Below, in pieces: positions 1-8,928 of a stretch of DNA of 64,000 nt. Source of the stretch: Lysinibacillus sp. FSL M8-0337 (lineage in GTDB: Bacteria; Bacillota; Bacilli; Bacillales_A; Planococcaceae). Numbering within the stretch: the first letter of the stretch is position 1; each line of letters begins with the position of its first letter. The notes below the pieces were generated by a model that worked only from the letters and a program-made list of their open reading frames with translations, was not told the DNA's origin and did no database searches. The position numbers were made by a program, and so were the translations under genes. The stretch spans positions 2,046,001-2,110,000 of the forward strand of contig NZ_CP151996.1 in NCBI RefSeq assembly GCF_038593855.1, given 5' to 3'.

Positions 1-144
1 TTCTTGATACGAGCAATAGGCGACTTTAAATATGTAGGATTTTTTAAAAAAATAAAACATTCACAGTTTGCAAGAAATGATACATGGTTGTATAGCCCAC
101 TTTGTCTCCTCATTTCTTTAGTGTATTTATTTGTACTTTTTTAA
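1..144 (+). CDS. C-terminal end of a DUF3995-like membrane protein (partial)
   Basis: The first frame is open from base 1 to a TAA at 142-144 and encodes 47 residues. It contains [14 protein letters not shown], then SPLC, then a hydrophobic stretch at the end. From memory this pattern is typical of the C-terminus of the small membrane family DUF3995, whose function is unknown. The start lies upstream of the window. It is followed 57 bases later by the phosphatase gene on the same strand, so the two might be co-transcribed. Confidence 0.6.
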   Translation, partial: FLIRAIGDFKYVGFFKKIKHSQFARNDTWLYSPLCLLISLVYLFVLF

Positions 145-201
145 CTTTGCTTGTACAATCTGACTAGCAATTGGCAATAGAGAGATAGAGGAGGAACGGG
201 A

Positions 202-813
202 TTGAGTCAAATTATTTATTTGCTTCGTCATGGAGAAACGGTTTTTAATACGCAAGGACGATACCAAGGCCAGTTGGATTCACCCTTAACCGATGTTGGC
301 ATCGAACAAGTTCAACAAAATGCAGTTATGTTAAAAAGCTTACTAGGCAATCCTCAAGATTGGAAAATTATTTCAAGTTCTTTAGGAAGAGCATTACAGA
401 GCGCAGAAATTATTTGCGAAACGATAGGCTATGATTTTAATGATGTAGCAAAGGACCATCGACTAGCTGAAGTGGCTGTTGGAGATTGGGCTGGGCTTAC
501 AATAAAAGAAATTGAAAAGTCTTGGCCAAGTCTTTTAGAAAACACGGACCATTATAATTGGTATTTCAATGCACCGAATGGAGAAAGTTACGACTCGGTT
601 GTTGCTAGATTGACTGATTGGCTCGATAGTGTCGAAGATGAACAAAACGTGATTGTCATATCCCATGGTCTAACTGGGCGGATTTTACGGGGCATTTATG
701 CTGGATTAGCCAAGGACCATGCACTCAAGTTAGATGTATCACAGGATGTATTTTTTAAATTATCCGATAAGGAAATCCATAACATTTCTCTAGCGTTCGA
801 TGATTTTTACTGA
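202..813 (+). CDS. Histidine phosphatase family protein (phosphoglycerate mutase-like)
   Basis: This 203-residue cytosolic protein begins with a TTG preceded by GAGGAGG (about 187-194). The N-terminus has the catalytic LRHGET motif followed by the QGQLDSPLT segment that surrounds the phosphate pocket. The second conserved histidine lies in VISHGLTGR near residue 152, and SSLGRALQSA carries the conserved arginine. These are the hallmarks of the branch-1 histidine phosphatases (GpmB/CobC-like), which form a phosphohistidine intermediate. The substrate cannot be told from sequence; members dephosphorylate sugar phosphates, nucleotides or alpha-ribazole phosphate. No neighbour narrows the role. 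Confidence 0.85.
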   Translation: MSQIIYLLRHGETVFNTQGRYQGQLDSPLTDVGIEQVQQNAVMLKSLLGNPQDWKIISSSLGRALQSAEIICETIGYDFNDVAKDHRLAEVAVGDWAGLTIKEIEKSWPSLLENTDHYNWYFNAPNGESYDSVVARLTDWLDSVEDEQNVIVISHGLTGRILRGIYAGLAKDHALKLDVSQDVFFKLSDKEIHNISLAFDDFY

Positions 814-900
814 TATATAGTGGCTTTTATTATGTAACGCGAAATATTCCGCAATCCTTAAGAATTTCTTCATAAATATCCTACAGGAATATTCATAATT

Positions 901-934
901 GCCTCCTATTATAATGTGTGGGAGGCGTTTTTTT
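901..934 (+). promoter_or_regulatory. Hairpin overlapping the Shine-Dalgarno site of the carboxypeptidase gene; also terminator-like
   Basis: GCCTCC (901-906) pairs perfectly with GGAGGC (921-926), and seven T residues follow. The right arm contains GGAGG, the evident ribosome binding site for the ATG at 935. A TATAAT lies in the loop (910-915). If transcription starts just after it, the messenger would begin within the Shine-Dalgarno arm and escape the hairpin. Read-through RNA from the phosphatase gene would terminate here or have its ribosome site masked. No good -35 box is visible. Confidence 0.5.
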
Positions 935-1771
935 ATGAAAAAGTTTGTATTAATTTGTTGCATTGGTGTCATCGCATTTTTTTTCTATACGAATAAGTCC
1001 AAAGAACAAGTAGTGGATATTGAGCTATCTTCGTTACATAGTAAAAATGCTTTATTGGTAAACGATAGCGGAGAGGTGTTATATGAAAAAAATGCGGATG
1101 CTATTATTTATCCAGCATCATTAACCAAAATTATGACAGCCATTGTAGCGATTGAGGCGAGTAAAGATCTTCAAATGCAAACGATGGTTACACCACAAAC
1201 AATTGCAACATATACTGCGCAAAATGCTTCGATGGCGGGCTTTCAGGCAGGTGATTTTGTAACGATTGAGGATTTACTATACGGTACTTTACTTGCATCA
1301 GGTGCTGATGCAACAGCCACGCTAGCAACGGCCATTGCGGGGAGTGAGAAAGCCTTTGTGGAACTGATGAACGATAAAGCACTTGAACTAGGGTTAAATG
1401 ATACTCATTACGAAAATGTTAGTGGGCTTCATGATCCAGCACATATATCGAGTGTTCGTGATATTAGCAAGCTCTTTCAATATGCGATTGAAAATCCTAC
1501 TTTTTATCAGATTATGACGACAAAAAGCTATACAACGCAAGTGCCAAATGAGTTAACGATTGCTAGCACTTTATTTTCAAAAATGGATGGGGTGGAAGGT
1601 GCCATTCTTGGTGGTAAAACTGGTTATACACCTGAAGCAGGGCTTTGCTTAGCTTCTCTAATTGAAAAAAATGGCGAATTGTATATTTTTGTTACGACAA
1701 ATGCGGAAGGGCATGTTTGGACGCCGCCTCTACATGTTGAAGATGCAATGGCTGCATATCAAGCACTATAG
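935..1771 (+). CDS. D-alanyl-D-alanine carboxypeptidase (peptidase S11, DacA-like)
   Basis: The protein has 278 residues from the ATG at 935, chosen because GGAGG lies 9 bases upstream and the product then opens with a hydrophobic export or anchor segment (KKFVLICCIGVIAFFFY). The active-site tetrad SLTK lies in PASLTKIMTA, and the KTG triad in GGKTGYT. The second motif reads SGA (ASGADATATLA) where classical DacA enzymes have SGN. Family S11 trims the terminal D-alanine from peptidoglycan pentapeptides on the outer face of the membrane. The protein is shorter than DacA of about 440 residues and lacks the C-terminal beta domain and amphipathic anchor, so it is a minimal catalytic-domain form. 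Confidence 0.85.
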   Translation: MKKFVLICCIGVIAFFFYTNKSKEQVVDIELSSLHSKNALLVNDSGEVLYEKNADAIIYPASLTKIMTAIVAIEASKDLQMQTMVTPQTIATYTAQNASMAGFQAGDFVTIEDLLYGTLLASGADATATLATAIAGSEKAFVELMNDKALELGLNDTHYENVSGLHDPAHISSVRDISKLFQYAIENPTFYQIMTTKSYTTQVPNELTIASTLFSKMDGVEGAILGGKTGYTPEAGLCLASLIEKNGELYIFVTTNAEGHVWTPPLHVEDAMAAYQAL

Positions 1772-2154
1772 GAGGATAAGGCATAGCAAGCTGAACGGCT
1801 TATGCACCAGAAGTAGAGCAAACCACTTGGCAGCCGTTGATTGGCACATAATGTTGGGGATGCGATAAAGGTTAGCAAAATAGCGATTAACGTCTTTATG
1901 CATAGAGATACAGTGAAATTTAGATGTCTGAATAGATAAGAATACATTATCTTAAGGAAATGTCTTTTTTGATAAAGAAAAATAAAAGCATGAAGAAACA
2001 ATTCAGCAGTATGCCGCCGATATGGATTATCAAAAATCATTCTTACAGAAGTTGTAAATTAGCAAATCTAGTTGATTCTTACTATTTTCTGGTATAATAA
2101 CATTATCAGATTTCAATCCTATGTTTTTAATATTTTACACAGGAGACGACATCA
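1772..2154. promoter_or_regulatory. Intergenic region with an extended -10 promoter for the SH3-deacetylase gene
   Basis: No convincing gene lies in these 383 bases. The end carries TTGATT (2072-2077), a 15-base spacer and TATAAT (2093-2098), with TGG directly before the -10 giving an extended -10 element. AGGAG at 2141-2145 is the ribosome site of the next gene. Confidence 0.5.
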
Positions 2155-3441
2155 GTGATTGTAAAAAGGCGGTGTAGAATAATGAAAAAATTATTACCTT
2201 TTGCGTTATTATGGGCATTTTTATGTAGTATGGCTATTGGGCATCATGTTTCGGCTCAAGCTAGTATGCCTGCTATCCAACAAGTTCTAAAGGATGCGAC
2301 GGTGTATGAAGAGGCTTCCACAGAAAGCAAGGTGAATGGCTATATTAAACAAGGCAATTTTGTGCAAGCCTCAGCTTTCAATGAGGAATGGATACATATC
2401 CAAATGGCACAGTTAGAGGGGTATGTGGAAGCCTCAACATTAGCAGAGCTAACGCCGGAAAAAGCTGTAGTGGCGAAAAAAGGCGGCCTCAACTTAATGT
2501 CCTATCCAAGTCCAAGTGCACAAAAAGTTGGACAGCTATATGAAAATAGTATGTTAATGGTGTATGGCAAAGCACCTGGTGGTTGGTCATATGTGCAATA
2601 TGGACATGAATTTGGCTATGTCGCGACAAATGCGCTGAAAAAACCAACTGCGATAAAAAAGCAGGTAAATGCACCTAAAGGGGCTATCATTCATTTAACT
2701 GCGAGCCCAAGCGGTGAAGTGCTAGGCACGCTAGCGCATAAAACGATTGTGCAGCAATATACAATAGTAGCAGGCTGGGCGTATGTGGAAGCTGACGATC
2801 AAAAAGGGTACATAAAGGCTTCAGAGCTAACGGACTTAACCGTAAATAATAAAGTCTACAATCAAGGAGTACCAGTAGCAAAAGGTGCGAAAAAGCGGGT
2901 AGCTTTAACATTTGACGATGGGCCGAATGCGAAAGTTACGCCACAAATATTAGCTATTTTAAAGAAATACAATGTAAAGGCAACATTTTTTATGGTGGGG
3001 AAAAATGCCTCTAGCAATGCAAAAATTGTAGAGCAAGTGTATATGGATGGTCATGAAATTGGCAATCATACGTGGAATCATCCGAAGCTAACTAATTTAG
3101 AGAAAACAAGCGTTAAAGAAGAAGTGGATCGGACAAGCAATGCCATTTACGCAGCTATTGGTCAATATCCAACTGTTTTTCGCCCACCATATGGAGCGAC
3201 AAATGACCAAGTGCGCTCTGTTATTACAATGCCTTCTATTTTATGGTCGATTGATACACTCGATTGGAAGCATCGCAATGCCGATAAAATATTAACGTAT
3301 GTCAAAGCATCTGTCAAAGATGGCAGTATTATTTTAATGCATGATATTCATCAAACGACAGCCAACGGGCTCGAAAATGTTATTCTTTATTTACAGAAAC
3401 AAGGTTATGAATGTGTAACGGTAAGTGACATATTACAATAA
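2155..3441 (+). CDS. Secreted SH3-domain polysaccharide deacetylase (NodB family)
   Basis: The protein has 428 residues from the GTG at 2155 (AGGAG 9 bases upstream); an ATG at 2182 with AAGGCGG in front is also credible and would place the signal peptide (KKLLPFALLWAF...) right at the N-terminus. After the signal come about three bacterial SH3-like repeats (roughly residues 40-240), which usually bind cell wall peptides. The C-terminal NodB domain has the metal-binding TFDDGPN and HEIGNHTWNHP motifs, RPPYG, and the LMHDIH motif with the catalytic histidine. The likely role is N-deacetylation of peptidoglycan amino sugars outside the cell. A bidirectional terminator follows. Confidence 0.88.
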   Translation: MIVKRRCRIMKKLLPFALLWAFLCSMAIGHHVSAQASMPAIQQVLKDATVYEEASTESKVNGYIKQGNFVQASAFNEEWIHIQMAQLEGYVEASTLAELTPEKAVVAKKGGLNLMSYPSPSAQKVGQLYENSMLMVYGKAPGGWSYVQYGHEFGYVATNALKKPTAIKKQVNAPKGAIIHLTASPSGEVLGTLAHKTIVQQYTIVAGWAYVEADDQKGYIKASELTDLTVNNKVYNQGVPVAKGAKKRVALTFDDGPNAKVTPQILAILKKYNVKATFFMVGKNASSNAKIVEQVYMDGHEIGNHTWNHPKLTNLEKTSVKEEVDRTSNAIYAAIGQYPTVFRPPYGATNDQVRSVITMPSILWSIDTLDWKHRNADKILTYVKASVKDGSIILMHDIHQTTANGLENVILYLQKQGYECVTVSDILQ

Positions 3442-3473
3442 TGCATTCTATGAAGTTCTTTCTATAATGGAAG

Positions 3474-3516
3474 AAGCCGTGCAACGGTCTTATAAAGACT
3501 ATGCACGGCTTTTTTA
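3474..3516. terminator. Bidirectional intrinsic terminator
   Basis: AAGCCGTGCA (3474-3483) pairs with TGCACGGCTT (3502-3511) and a T run follows. It sits between the convergent deacetylase and gltS genes and can serve both. Confidence 0.85.
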
Positions 3517-3518
3517 AG

Positions 3519-4703
3519 TTATTTAAATAAGTTAATAGTTGTAATAATAATAGGAATACCAAAGACATCAATTAGAAATGCACCTACAATTGGCACAACG
3601 AGGAATGCCTTTGTAGAAGGACCGAAGCGCTGAACAACTGCTGACATATTCGCCATTGCATTCGGTGTTGCACCCAAGCCATGTCCTGCAAAGCCCGCCA
3701 CCATAACTGCTGCATCGTAGTTTTTACCGAGTAATTTAAATAATACAAAAATACAGAATAGAACGATGAATAGTACTTGTACAAAAACAATGACAAATAG
3801 AGGTAAAGCTAAATCGGCAATTTCCCATAGTTTAATGCTCATTAACGCCATAGATAGGAAAACACCTAATGTGACGTCACCGATTAAAGAAATACTTTTC
3901 ATGTTAATGGCATTTGGTTTCACTTTATCTAAAATATTACGGACGAATACTGCGACAAACATGGCACCTACGTAACCTGGTAATACGAAACCTGTAGCTT
4001 CGGAGAATAGAGTTCCAACATACGTTCCGACAGCCATACAAAATGTGATGATTACCACTTGTGTAAAGAATGAATCCGATGTAATTTGTTCATGTTTATT
4101 TTCATACTCAACGGCTTTTGCTTCTTGTTCATCTGGTGTTAAATTGTATTTCCCAACTAAATATTTGACAATCGGTCCACCAATTAGACCTCCAGCCACT
4201 AAGCCACATGTAGCAGCCGCCGCACCGATTGTCATAGCTGATGAAATTCCTAAATCTTCTAATGTTTGACCGAAAGCAGCCGCCGCACCGTGACCACCTT
4301 CCATAGAAACTGCACCTGCCATCATACCGATTAATGGATGAATGCCCATTAGTGAAGCAAGGGATACACCGATAACGTTTTGCATTAGCGCAAGGAACCC
4401 ACATGCTAGCCAATAAATGACTAATAGCTTACCGCCTAGCTTTACCAGTTTAAAGCTAGCACCTAAACCAATTGTCGTGAAAAAAGTAATCATAAATAAG
4501 CTTTGTAATGATGTATCAAGAGATATTTCTAATAGGCCAGTTGTTTTTAATATTGTGGCTAGTGCTGCAAAAAGTAAGCCACCAACAACTGGCGCTGGAA
4601 TACAGAAACGTTTTAAAAAGTTTATTTTATTAATAAGGAAGCTCCCGAATGCAAATAACGCGACTGCGAGAAATATTGTTGTAATTTGATTAATTTCGAT
4701 CAT
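3519..4703 (-). CDS. gltS: Sodium/glutamate symporter GltS
   Basis: This 394-residue integral membrane protein has about ten hydrophobic segments and the family motifs PAPVVGGLLFA near residue 40 and a repeated inverted segment GHGLGATPNAMANM near residue 345, as in the ESS/GltS family of Na+-coupled glutamate carriers. Its ATG overlaps the stop codon of the upstream hutG by four bases (ATGA), and its AGGAGG lies inside hutG, so translation is coupled. Pairing with formimidoylglutamase suggests joint handling of histidine-derived glutamate; the export or import direction is inferred only from the family, which imports. Confidence 0.9.
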   Translation of the reverse strand: MIEINQITTIFLAVALFAFGSFLINKINFLKRFCIPAPVVGGLLFAALATILKTTGLLEISLDTSLQSLFMITFFTTIGLGASFKLVKLGGKLLVIYWLACGFLALMQNVIGVSLASLMGIHPLIGMMAGAVSMEGGHGAAAAFGQTLEDLGISSAMTIGAAAATCGLVAGGLIGGPIVKYLVGKYNLTPDEQEAKAVEYENKHEQITSDSFFTQVVIITFCMAVGTYVGTLFSEATGFVLPGYVGAMFVAVFVRNILDKVKPNAINMKSISLIGDVTLGVFLSMALMSIKLWEIADLALPLFVIVFVQVLFIVLFCIFVLFKLLGKNYDAAVMVAGFAGHGLGATPNAMANMSAVVQRFGPSTKAFLVVPIVGAFLIDVFGIPIIITTINLFK

Positions 4704-5665
4704 GAACCGTTCCTCCTAAGTAAGTTGTTGAGTGCATCATAGACAAAATAAGCACCCAATTTGACTGTTTGACCATTTTCATCTAGTAACGGATTCACTT
4801 CACATATATCAAAAGAATGGGTATGTGGATGTGATGCTACTTTTTGAATTACAGCTCGAACCGTTTTTGGATCTAGACCAAAAGGAGAGGGTGCACTAAC
4901 ACCAGGTGCGTAGGCTGTGTTGACAACGTCCATACATAAAGTAAGTAAAATATAATCATGATTATCCATAAATTGCTGTAGATCGTTCATAATATGCGCG
5001 TTGTTGTCTGCTGTCATTTGTTCTTCTAACACATATTTCACTTGTAGCTCATGTGCTTTATCAAACAGCTCTTGTGTATTTCCATAACGTTGAATACCTA
5101 GTACAAAATAGTCTGTATGTGGATCTTGTTCTAAAATTTGACGGAACATTGTACCGGATGAAGTTTGTTCATCATATGGTCGTAAATCAAAATGTGCATC
5201 GATGTTAATAATTCCGATACGGGCATCTTTTTGTAATGCTGCACGAACACCTAAGTAATGCCCGTATAATGTTTCATGACCGCCACCAAGGATAATACAT
5301 TGCATGTTTTTTGCGCGTAGACCTTGAACAATTTCACCGAGCTCTTGTTGTGCATCCTCTAACGCATGATTGAGGCAAAGAATGTTACCGACATCGATAA
5401 TTTCCTGTTGCTCATCAAATGTCCACGGTAAGCTTGCCAGTGCACCACGAAGTGCATTGGGTCCATTTGCTGCACCAACTCGCCCTTGATTGCGGCGTAC
5501 CCCTTCATCACATATAAACCCGACAATCCCAGCATTTTTTTGTTGTGAAGCGCTTACATCGTTAATAGCCAATCGTTTTACTTTTTGATGTAATCGGAAA
5601 CTACTTGGATTAGTAGTTGAATCGATGCGACCTTTCCATTGTTTTTGATCTGTCATTGTATACAT
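4700..5665 (-). CDS. hutG: Formimidoylglutamase (arginase/ureohydrolase family)
   Basis: The 321-residue protein carries the binuclear manganese motifs of the ureohydrolase fold: GGGHETLYGH, NIDAHFDLR and a DVVNTAYAPGVSAPSP segment. The last is the form found in HutG enzymes, which hydrolyse N-formimidoyl-L-glutamate to glutamate and formamide in the last step of histidine degradation. The other hut genes are not in this window, so agmatinase or another ureohydrolase activity is not excluded. The gene is first in a two-gene operon with gltS and diverges from a LysR regulator. A second ATG three codons in (at 5656) is an alternative start. Confidence 0.85.
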   Translation of the reverse strand: MYTMTDQKQWKGRIDSTTNPSSFRLHQKVKRLAINDVSASQQKNAGIVGFICDEGVRRNQGRVGAANGPNALRGALASLPWTFDEQQEIIDVGNILCLNHALEDAQQELGEIVQGLRAKNMQCIILGGGHETLYGHYLGVRAALQKDARIGIINIDAHFDLRPYDEQTSSGTMFRQILEQDPHTDYFVLGIQRYGNTQELFDKAHELQVKYVLEEQMTADNNAHIMNDLQQFMDNHDYILLTLCMDVVNTAYAPGVSAPSPFGLDPKTVRAVIQKVASHPHTHSFDICEVNPLLDENGQTVKLGAYFVYDALNNLLRRNGS

Positions 5666-5680
5666 CTCTTTATCAACTCC

Positions 5681-5706
5681 ATTAACATTATTCTTGTAGT
5701 GTTAAT
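5681..5706. promoter_or_regulatory. Inverted repeat upstream of hutG, candidate regulator site
   Basis: ATTAACA (5681-5687) and TGTTAAT (5700-5706) form perfect 7-base arms around a 12-base spacer, immediately upstream of hutG in the divergent hutG/lysR gap. The position suits a LysR activator or a repressor site. Confidence 0.45.
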
Positions 5707-5757
5707 TTATTATATATTCACATAATTATATTTACTAATATATAATTATTATTAATC

Positions 5758-5774
5758 TATAGTTTTAAACTATA
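5758..5774. promoter_or_regulatory. Perfect palindrome in front of the LysR gene, probable autoregulatory operator
   Basis: TATAGTTTTAAACTATA reads as 8-base arms around a central T, just before the GGGGGTAGG ribosome site of the LysR gene. It contains the T-N11-A core expected of a LysR-type box. Binding here would block the regulator's own expression, the usual arrangement for divergent LysR pairs. Confidence 0.55.
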
Positions 5775-5791
5775 AATGGGGGTAGGTTGTT

Positions 5792-6682
5792 TTGGATTTA
5801 AAACAATTACAATATTTTATCGCTGTTATTGAGCATATGAATTACTCGAAAGCAGCTGAAAAATTGCATATTTCTCAGCCTTCTTTAAGTAATGCTATTA
5901 AAAAATTAGAACAAGAAGTTGGTTCTTCTTTACTTGAAAGAAATACAAGAAATTTACAATTAACCGAAGCAGGTCAGCTTTTATATGAACGAGCAAAAGT
6001 TATTTTAAAAAATATGGAAGTGCTAAAAATTGAAATGGACGAGGTCATTGTACATGGTACAAGTGATTTGACCATCGGTGTAATGGAGTCCATTAAGCAT
6101 TGGTTACCGAAAGCGATTGTCGAATATAAAAAGGGCTATCCACAGATGAAGTTTCATTTAGTCGATATTTTAGGTAGCAAGCGTGTTAAGAAATCACTGA
6201 AAGGCTATAAAACGCATGTTATTATTACCAATCAATTAATGGACGATGAAGAGCTCGAAGTGAAATGTTTGTATGAGGAACGACTTGTCGCTGTATTACC
6301 TTTACATCATCCGTTAGCGACGAAAGATTTACTGACCATAGCAGATTTAAGCAATGAGCCATTTATTATTAGTACGGATGGATTTCAAACAAGGCAGGAT
6401 ATTTTAAATGCATTTGAACAAGCTGGTCAAGCAATCAATGTTCAATTTGAAATCGAACGTTTTGAAACGGCTGTATCCCTTGTTCGCGAAAATTTAGGTA
6501 TTACCATTTTGCCTGAAAACTATTTACAGGGGCCAACCGCGAAGACGATTGTTCAGAAAGAAATTGATTGCCCTAATTTACAAAGGAATGTTTATTTAGT
6601 GTATTTAAAAAATCGACATCTGCCCTTTGCAATCCGACAATTTATTGATGGTGTTATACATTATTTTGATAGTAAAAGATAA
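5792..6682 (+). CDS. LysR family transcriptional regulator
   Basis: The protein has 296 residues from a TTG start preceded by GGGGGTAGG. Residues 1-60 form the winged helix-turn-helix with the family signature (LKQLQYFIAVIEHMNYSKAAEKLHISQPSLSNAIKKLE), followed by a periplasmic-binding-protein-like effector domain to residue 290. It is transcribed away from hutG-gltS with palindromes in between, so it probably controls that operon in response to a histidine or glutamate metabolite. This target is inferred from position only. Confidence 0.9.
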   Translation: MDLKQLQYFIAVIEHMNYSKAAEKLHISQPSLSNAIKKLEQEVGSSLLERNTRNLQLTEAGQLLYERAKVILKNMEVLKIEMDEVIVHGTSDLTIGVMESIKHWLPKAIVEYKKGYPQMKFHLVDILGSKRVKKSLKGYKTHVIITNQLMDDEELEVKCLYEERLVAVLPLHHPLATKDLLTIADLSNEPFIISTDGFQTRQDILNAFEQAGQAINVQFEIERFETAVSLVRENLGITILPENYLQGPTAKTIVQKEIDCPNLQRNVYLVYLKNRHLPFAIRQFIDGVIHYFDSKR

Positions 6683-6853
6683 TGTTGACGATATTTTGAT
6701 ATAGCTATTATTTTTATGTCTGTAAAAAAAAGGTGAAATAGAGATGCTTTTTTTAGCTATTTTTGCATATGAAATTTCTCTTTTATTCAAATTTTTGTGG
6801 AATAGATGATTGATTTACATGCCGTATAGCGGTAACATTTAATGTAAGAATAA

Positions 6854-6869
6854 GAATGAACAATCATTC
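6854..6869. promoter_or_regulatory. FadR-type (TetR family) operator
   Basis: GAATGAACAATCATTC is a near-perfect inverted repeat with arms GAATGA and TCATTC and a 4-base centre. It matches the Bacillus FadR consensus TGAATGANTANTCATTCA, which is released by long-chain acyl-CoA. It lies about 40 bases upstream of the acyl-CoA dehydrogenase gene and predicts fatty-acid induction of that operon. The repressor gene is not in the window. Confidence 0.75.
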
Positions 6870-6908
6870 ATTTTTCATTCGCGTTGTCAATCAAAGGGGG
6901 GCTTTCAT

Positions 6909-8144
6909 ATGAATTTTTCTTATAGTGAAAAAGTAGTAGAACTGCAAGAAAAACTGACGAAATTTATGGAACAGTATATTTATCCAAATGAGGCACTGTA
7001 TGCGGCACAGGTGGAAGCAATGGCGGATCGTTGGGGAGCGATTCCTCCGATTATGGAAGAATTGAAGCGTAAAGCACAAGAAGCGGGGCTATGGAATTTA
7101 TTTTTACCTGATAGCGAGTATGGCGCAGGTTTATCGAATATAGAATATGCTCCTTTATGTGAAATTATGGGGCGATCATTAATAGCGCCGGAAGTCTTTA
7201 ACTGCAATGCGCCGGATACGGGGAACATGGAGGTACTTGTACGCTATGGGTCGGATAAGCAAAAAAAAGAGTGGTTAGAGCCGCTCTTGCGTGGAGAAAT
7301 CCGCTCTTGCTTTGCGATGACGGAGCCGGCAGTGGCCTCTAGTGATGCGACCAATATTGAGGCTAGCATCGAACGAGACGGTGATCAGTATATTTTAAAC
7401 GGTCATAAGTGGTGGACAACTGGGGCTGGCGATCCACGCTGTAAAGTCGCGATTTTTATGGGAAAACATAAGGATTCTACGGCTTCTATCCATGAGCAAC
7501 AATCAATGATTCTAGTTCCAATGGATACACCAGGTGTCAAAATAGAGCGCATGTTAACGGCCTTTGGCTATGACCATGCACCTGAAGGTCATGGAGAGGT
7601 TACGTTTACAAATGTACGAGTACCTGTGGAAAATATTTTATGGGGTGAAGGGAAAGGTTTTGCGATTGCTCAAGGTCGTTTGGGCCCAGGTCGCATTCAT
7701 CATTGTATGCGTCTTATCGGAGCAGCTGAACGTGCTTTAGAAGAAATGTGTAGCCGCTTACTAGAGCGTCAAGCCTTCCATCGACCGCTAGCAGACCAAG
7801 GCGTGATGCGTGAACGAATAGCAGAATCACGTATTGATATTGAACAGGCAAGGCTGCTTACGTTAAAAGCAGCATACATGATGGATACAGTAGGGAATAA
7901 AGAGGCGAAGGCTGAAATTGCGATGATTAAAGTAGTCGCACCGAATATGGCATTGCGTGTCATCGACCGTGCCATTCAAGCATTTGGTGCTGCTGGCGTT
8001 GGACCTGATACGACGCTCGCTGCTCAGTGGGCCAATTCACGCACATTGCGTTTAGCAGATGGACCAGACGAGGTGCATCGCAATACTGTAGCGAAATTAG
8101 AACTGAAAAAACATGCCCCAAAGCAAAAGGAGCTGGTAAAATGA
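6909..8144 (+). CDS. Acyl-CoA dehydrogenase (ACAD10/11-like), first gene of a three-gene operon
   Basis: This 411-residue flavoprotein has the AGGGGGG ribosome site before the ATG. It shows the acyl-CoA dehydrogenase motifs [34 protein letters not shown], the C-terminal [19 protein letters not shown] and [11 protein letters not shown]. The SSDATN...WWTTGA and QAFGAAG patterns are those of the ACAD10/ACAD11 and LvaC branch rather than short-chain dehydrogenases. Its stop overlaps the ATG of the SDR gene (ATGA). With the kinase-like gene two positions downstream it may process 4-hydroxyacyl-CoA via a phosphorylated intermediate, as in the LvaACD pathway; otherwise it is a beta-oxidation enzyme. 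Confidence 0.85.
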   Translation: MNFSYSEKVVELQEKLTKFMEQYIYPNEALYAAQVEAMADRWGAIPPIMEELKRKAQEAGLWNLFLPDSEYGAGLSNIEYAPLCEIMGRSLIAPEVFNCNAPDTGNMEVLVRYGSDKQKKEWLEPLLRGEIRSCFAMTEPAVASSDATNIEASIERDGDQYILNGHKWWTTGAGDPRCKVAIFMGKHKDSTASIHEQQSMILVPMDTPGVKIERMLTAFGYDHAPEGHGEVTFTNVRVPVENILWGEGKGFAIAQGRLGPGRIHHCMRLIGAAERALEEMCSRLLERQAFHRPLADQGVMRERIAESRIDIEQARLLTLKAAYMMDTVGNKEAKAEIAMIKVVAPNMALRVIDRAIQAFGAAGVGPDTTLAAQWANSRTLRLADGPDEVHRNTVAKLELKKHAPKQKELVK

Positions 8145-8917
8145 CTGTTCTTGAGCTATTTAGCTTGCAAGGGAAAACTGCTATTGTTACAGGTGGTGGT
8201 CGCGGACTTGGTGCACAAATTGCGCAAGGCTTTGCAGAGGCTGGTGCCAACGTTGTGCTGTGCTCACGCAAAGTGGAGGCTTGTGAGGAAATGGCGACAC
8301 AACTCGCACAATTAGGTGTCCAGACACTTGCGCTTGCCTGTGATGTGACGAAACCAGAGGAAATTGCCCATGTTGTGTCAAAAACATTAGAGACCTTTGG
8401 TAAGATTGATATTTTAGTAAACAATAGTGGTGCATCATGGGGGGCACCGGCTGTCGACATGCCATACGAGGCATGGCAAAAGGTGTTTGATGTGAACGTC
8501 AACGGTACATTTTTAATGTCGCAAGCTGTTGGTAAAGTGATGCTTGCACAAAAAGCGGGTAAAATTATTAATATTGCTTCTATTGCAGGGCTTGGAGGTA
8601 CACTTCCTGACTTTATGGATACAATTGGTTATAACGCTAGTAAAGGTGCAGTTATTACGTTAACCAAAGATTTAGCGGTGAAATGGGGACCATCAGGTGT
8701 AAACATTAATGCCATTGCACCTGGATTTTTCCCAACGAAAATGTCCAATGTTTTAATAGAACGAGGACAAGATTATTTAATGGGGGCTACACCTTTAAAG
8801 CGTCTAGGTGCTGAAAATGATTTGAAGGGCGTTGCATTATTTTTAGCTGCTGCAGCTTCGGATTATGTTACAGGTGAGGTGATTGTGGTAGATGGTGGAA
8901 TGAGTGCAATTATTTAA
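8141..8917 (+). CDS. Short-chain dehydrogenase/reductase (SDR), glucose/hydroxyacyl-CoA type
   Basis: The protein has 258 residues starting at the ATG that overlaps the previous stop codon. It has the classical SDR cofactor motif TGGGRGLG near residue 17, NNSGA near 95, and the active-site YNASK near residue 160, with a C-terminal VDGG. The dinucleotide is probably NAD(H) or NADP(H). In LvaD-type operons the equivalent SDR oxidises the 3-hydroxyacyl-CoA made by the dehydrogenase partner; that assignment is by context. A longer in-frame reading from 8027 would run inside the upstream gene and has no ribosome site. Confidence 0.85.
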   Translation: MTVLELFSLQGKTAIVTGGGRGLGAQIAQGFAEAGANVVLCSRKVEACEEMATQLAQLGVQTLALACDVTKPEEIAHVVSKTLETFGKIDILVNNSGASWGAPAVDMPYEAWQKVFDVNVNGTFLMSQAVGKVMLAQKAGKIINIASIAGLGGTLPDFMDTIGYNASKGAVITLTKDLAVKWGPSGVNINAIAPGFFPTKMSNVLIERGQDYLMGATPLKRLGAENDLKGVALFLAAAASDYVTGEVIVVDGGMSAII

Positions 8918-8928
8918 GGGGGGTTCCT

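Noticed and set aside
8027-8140. N-terminal extension of the SDR
   Set aside because: It lies inside the acyl-CoA dehydrogenase gene and has no SDR homology before [11 protein letters not shown].
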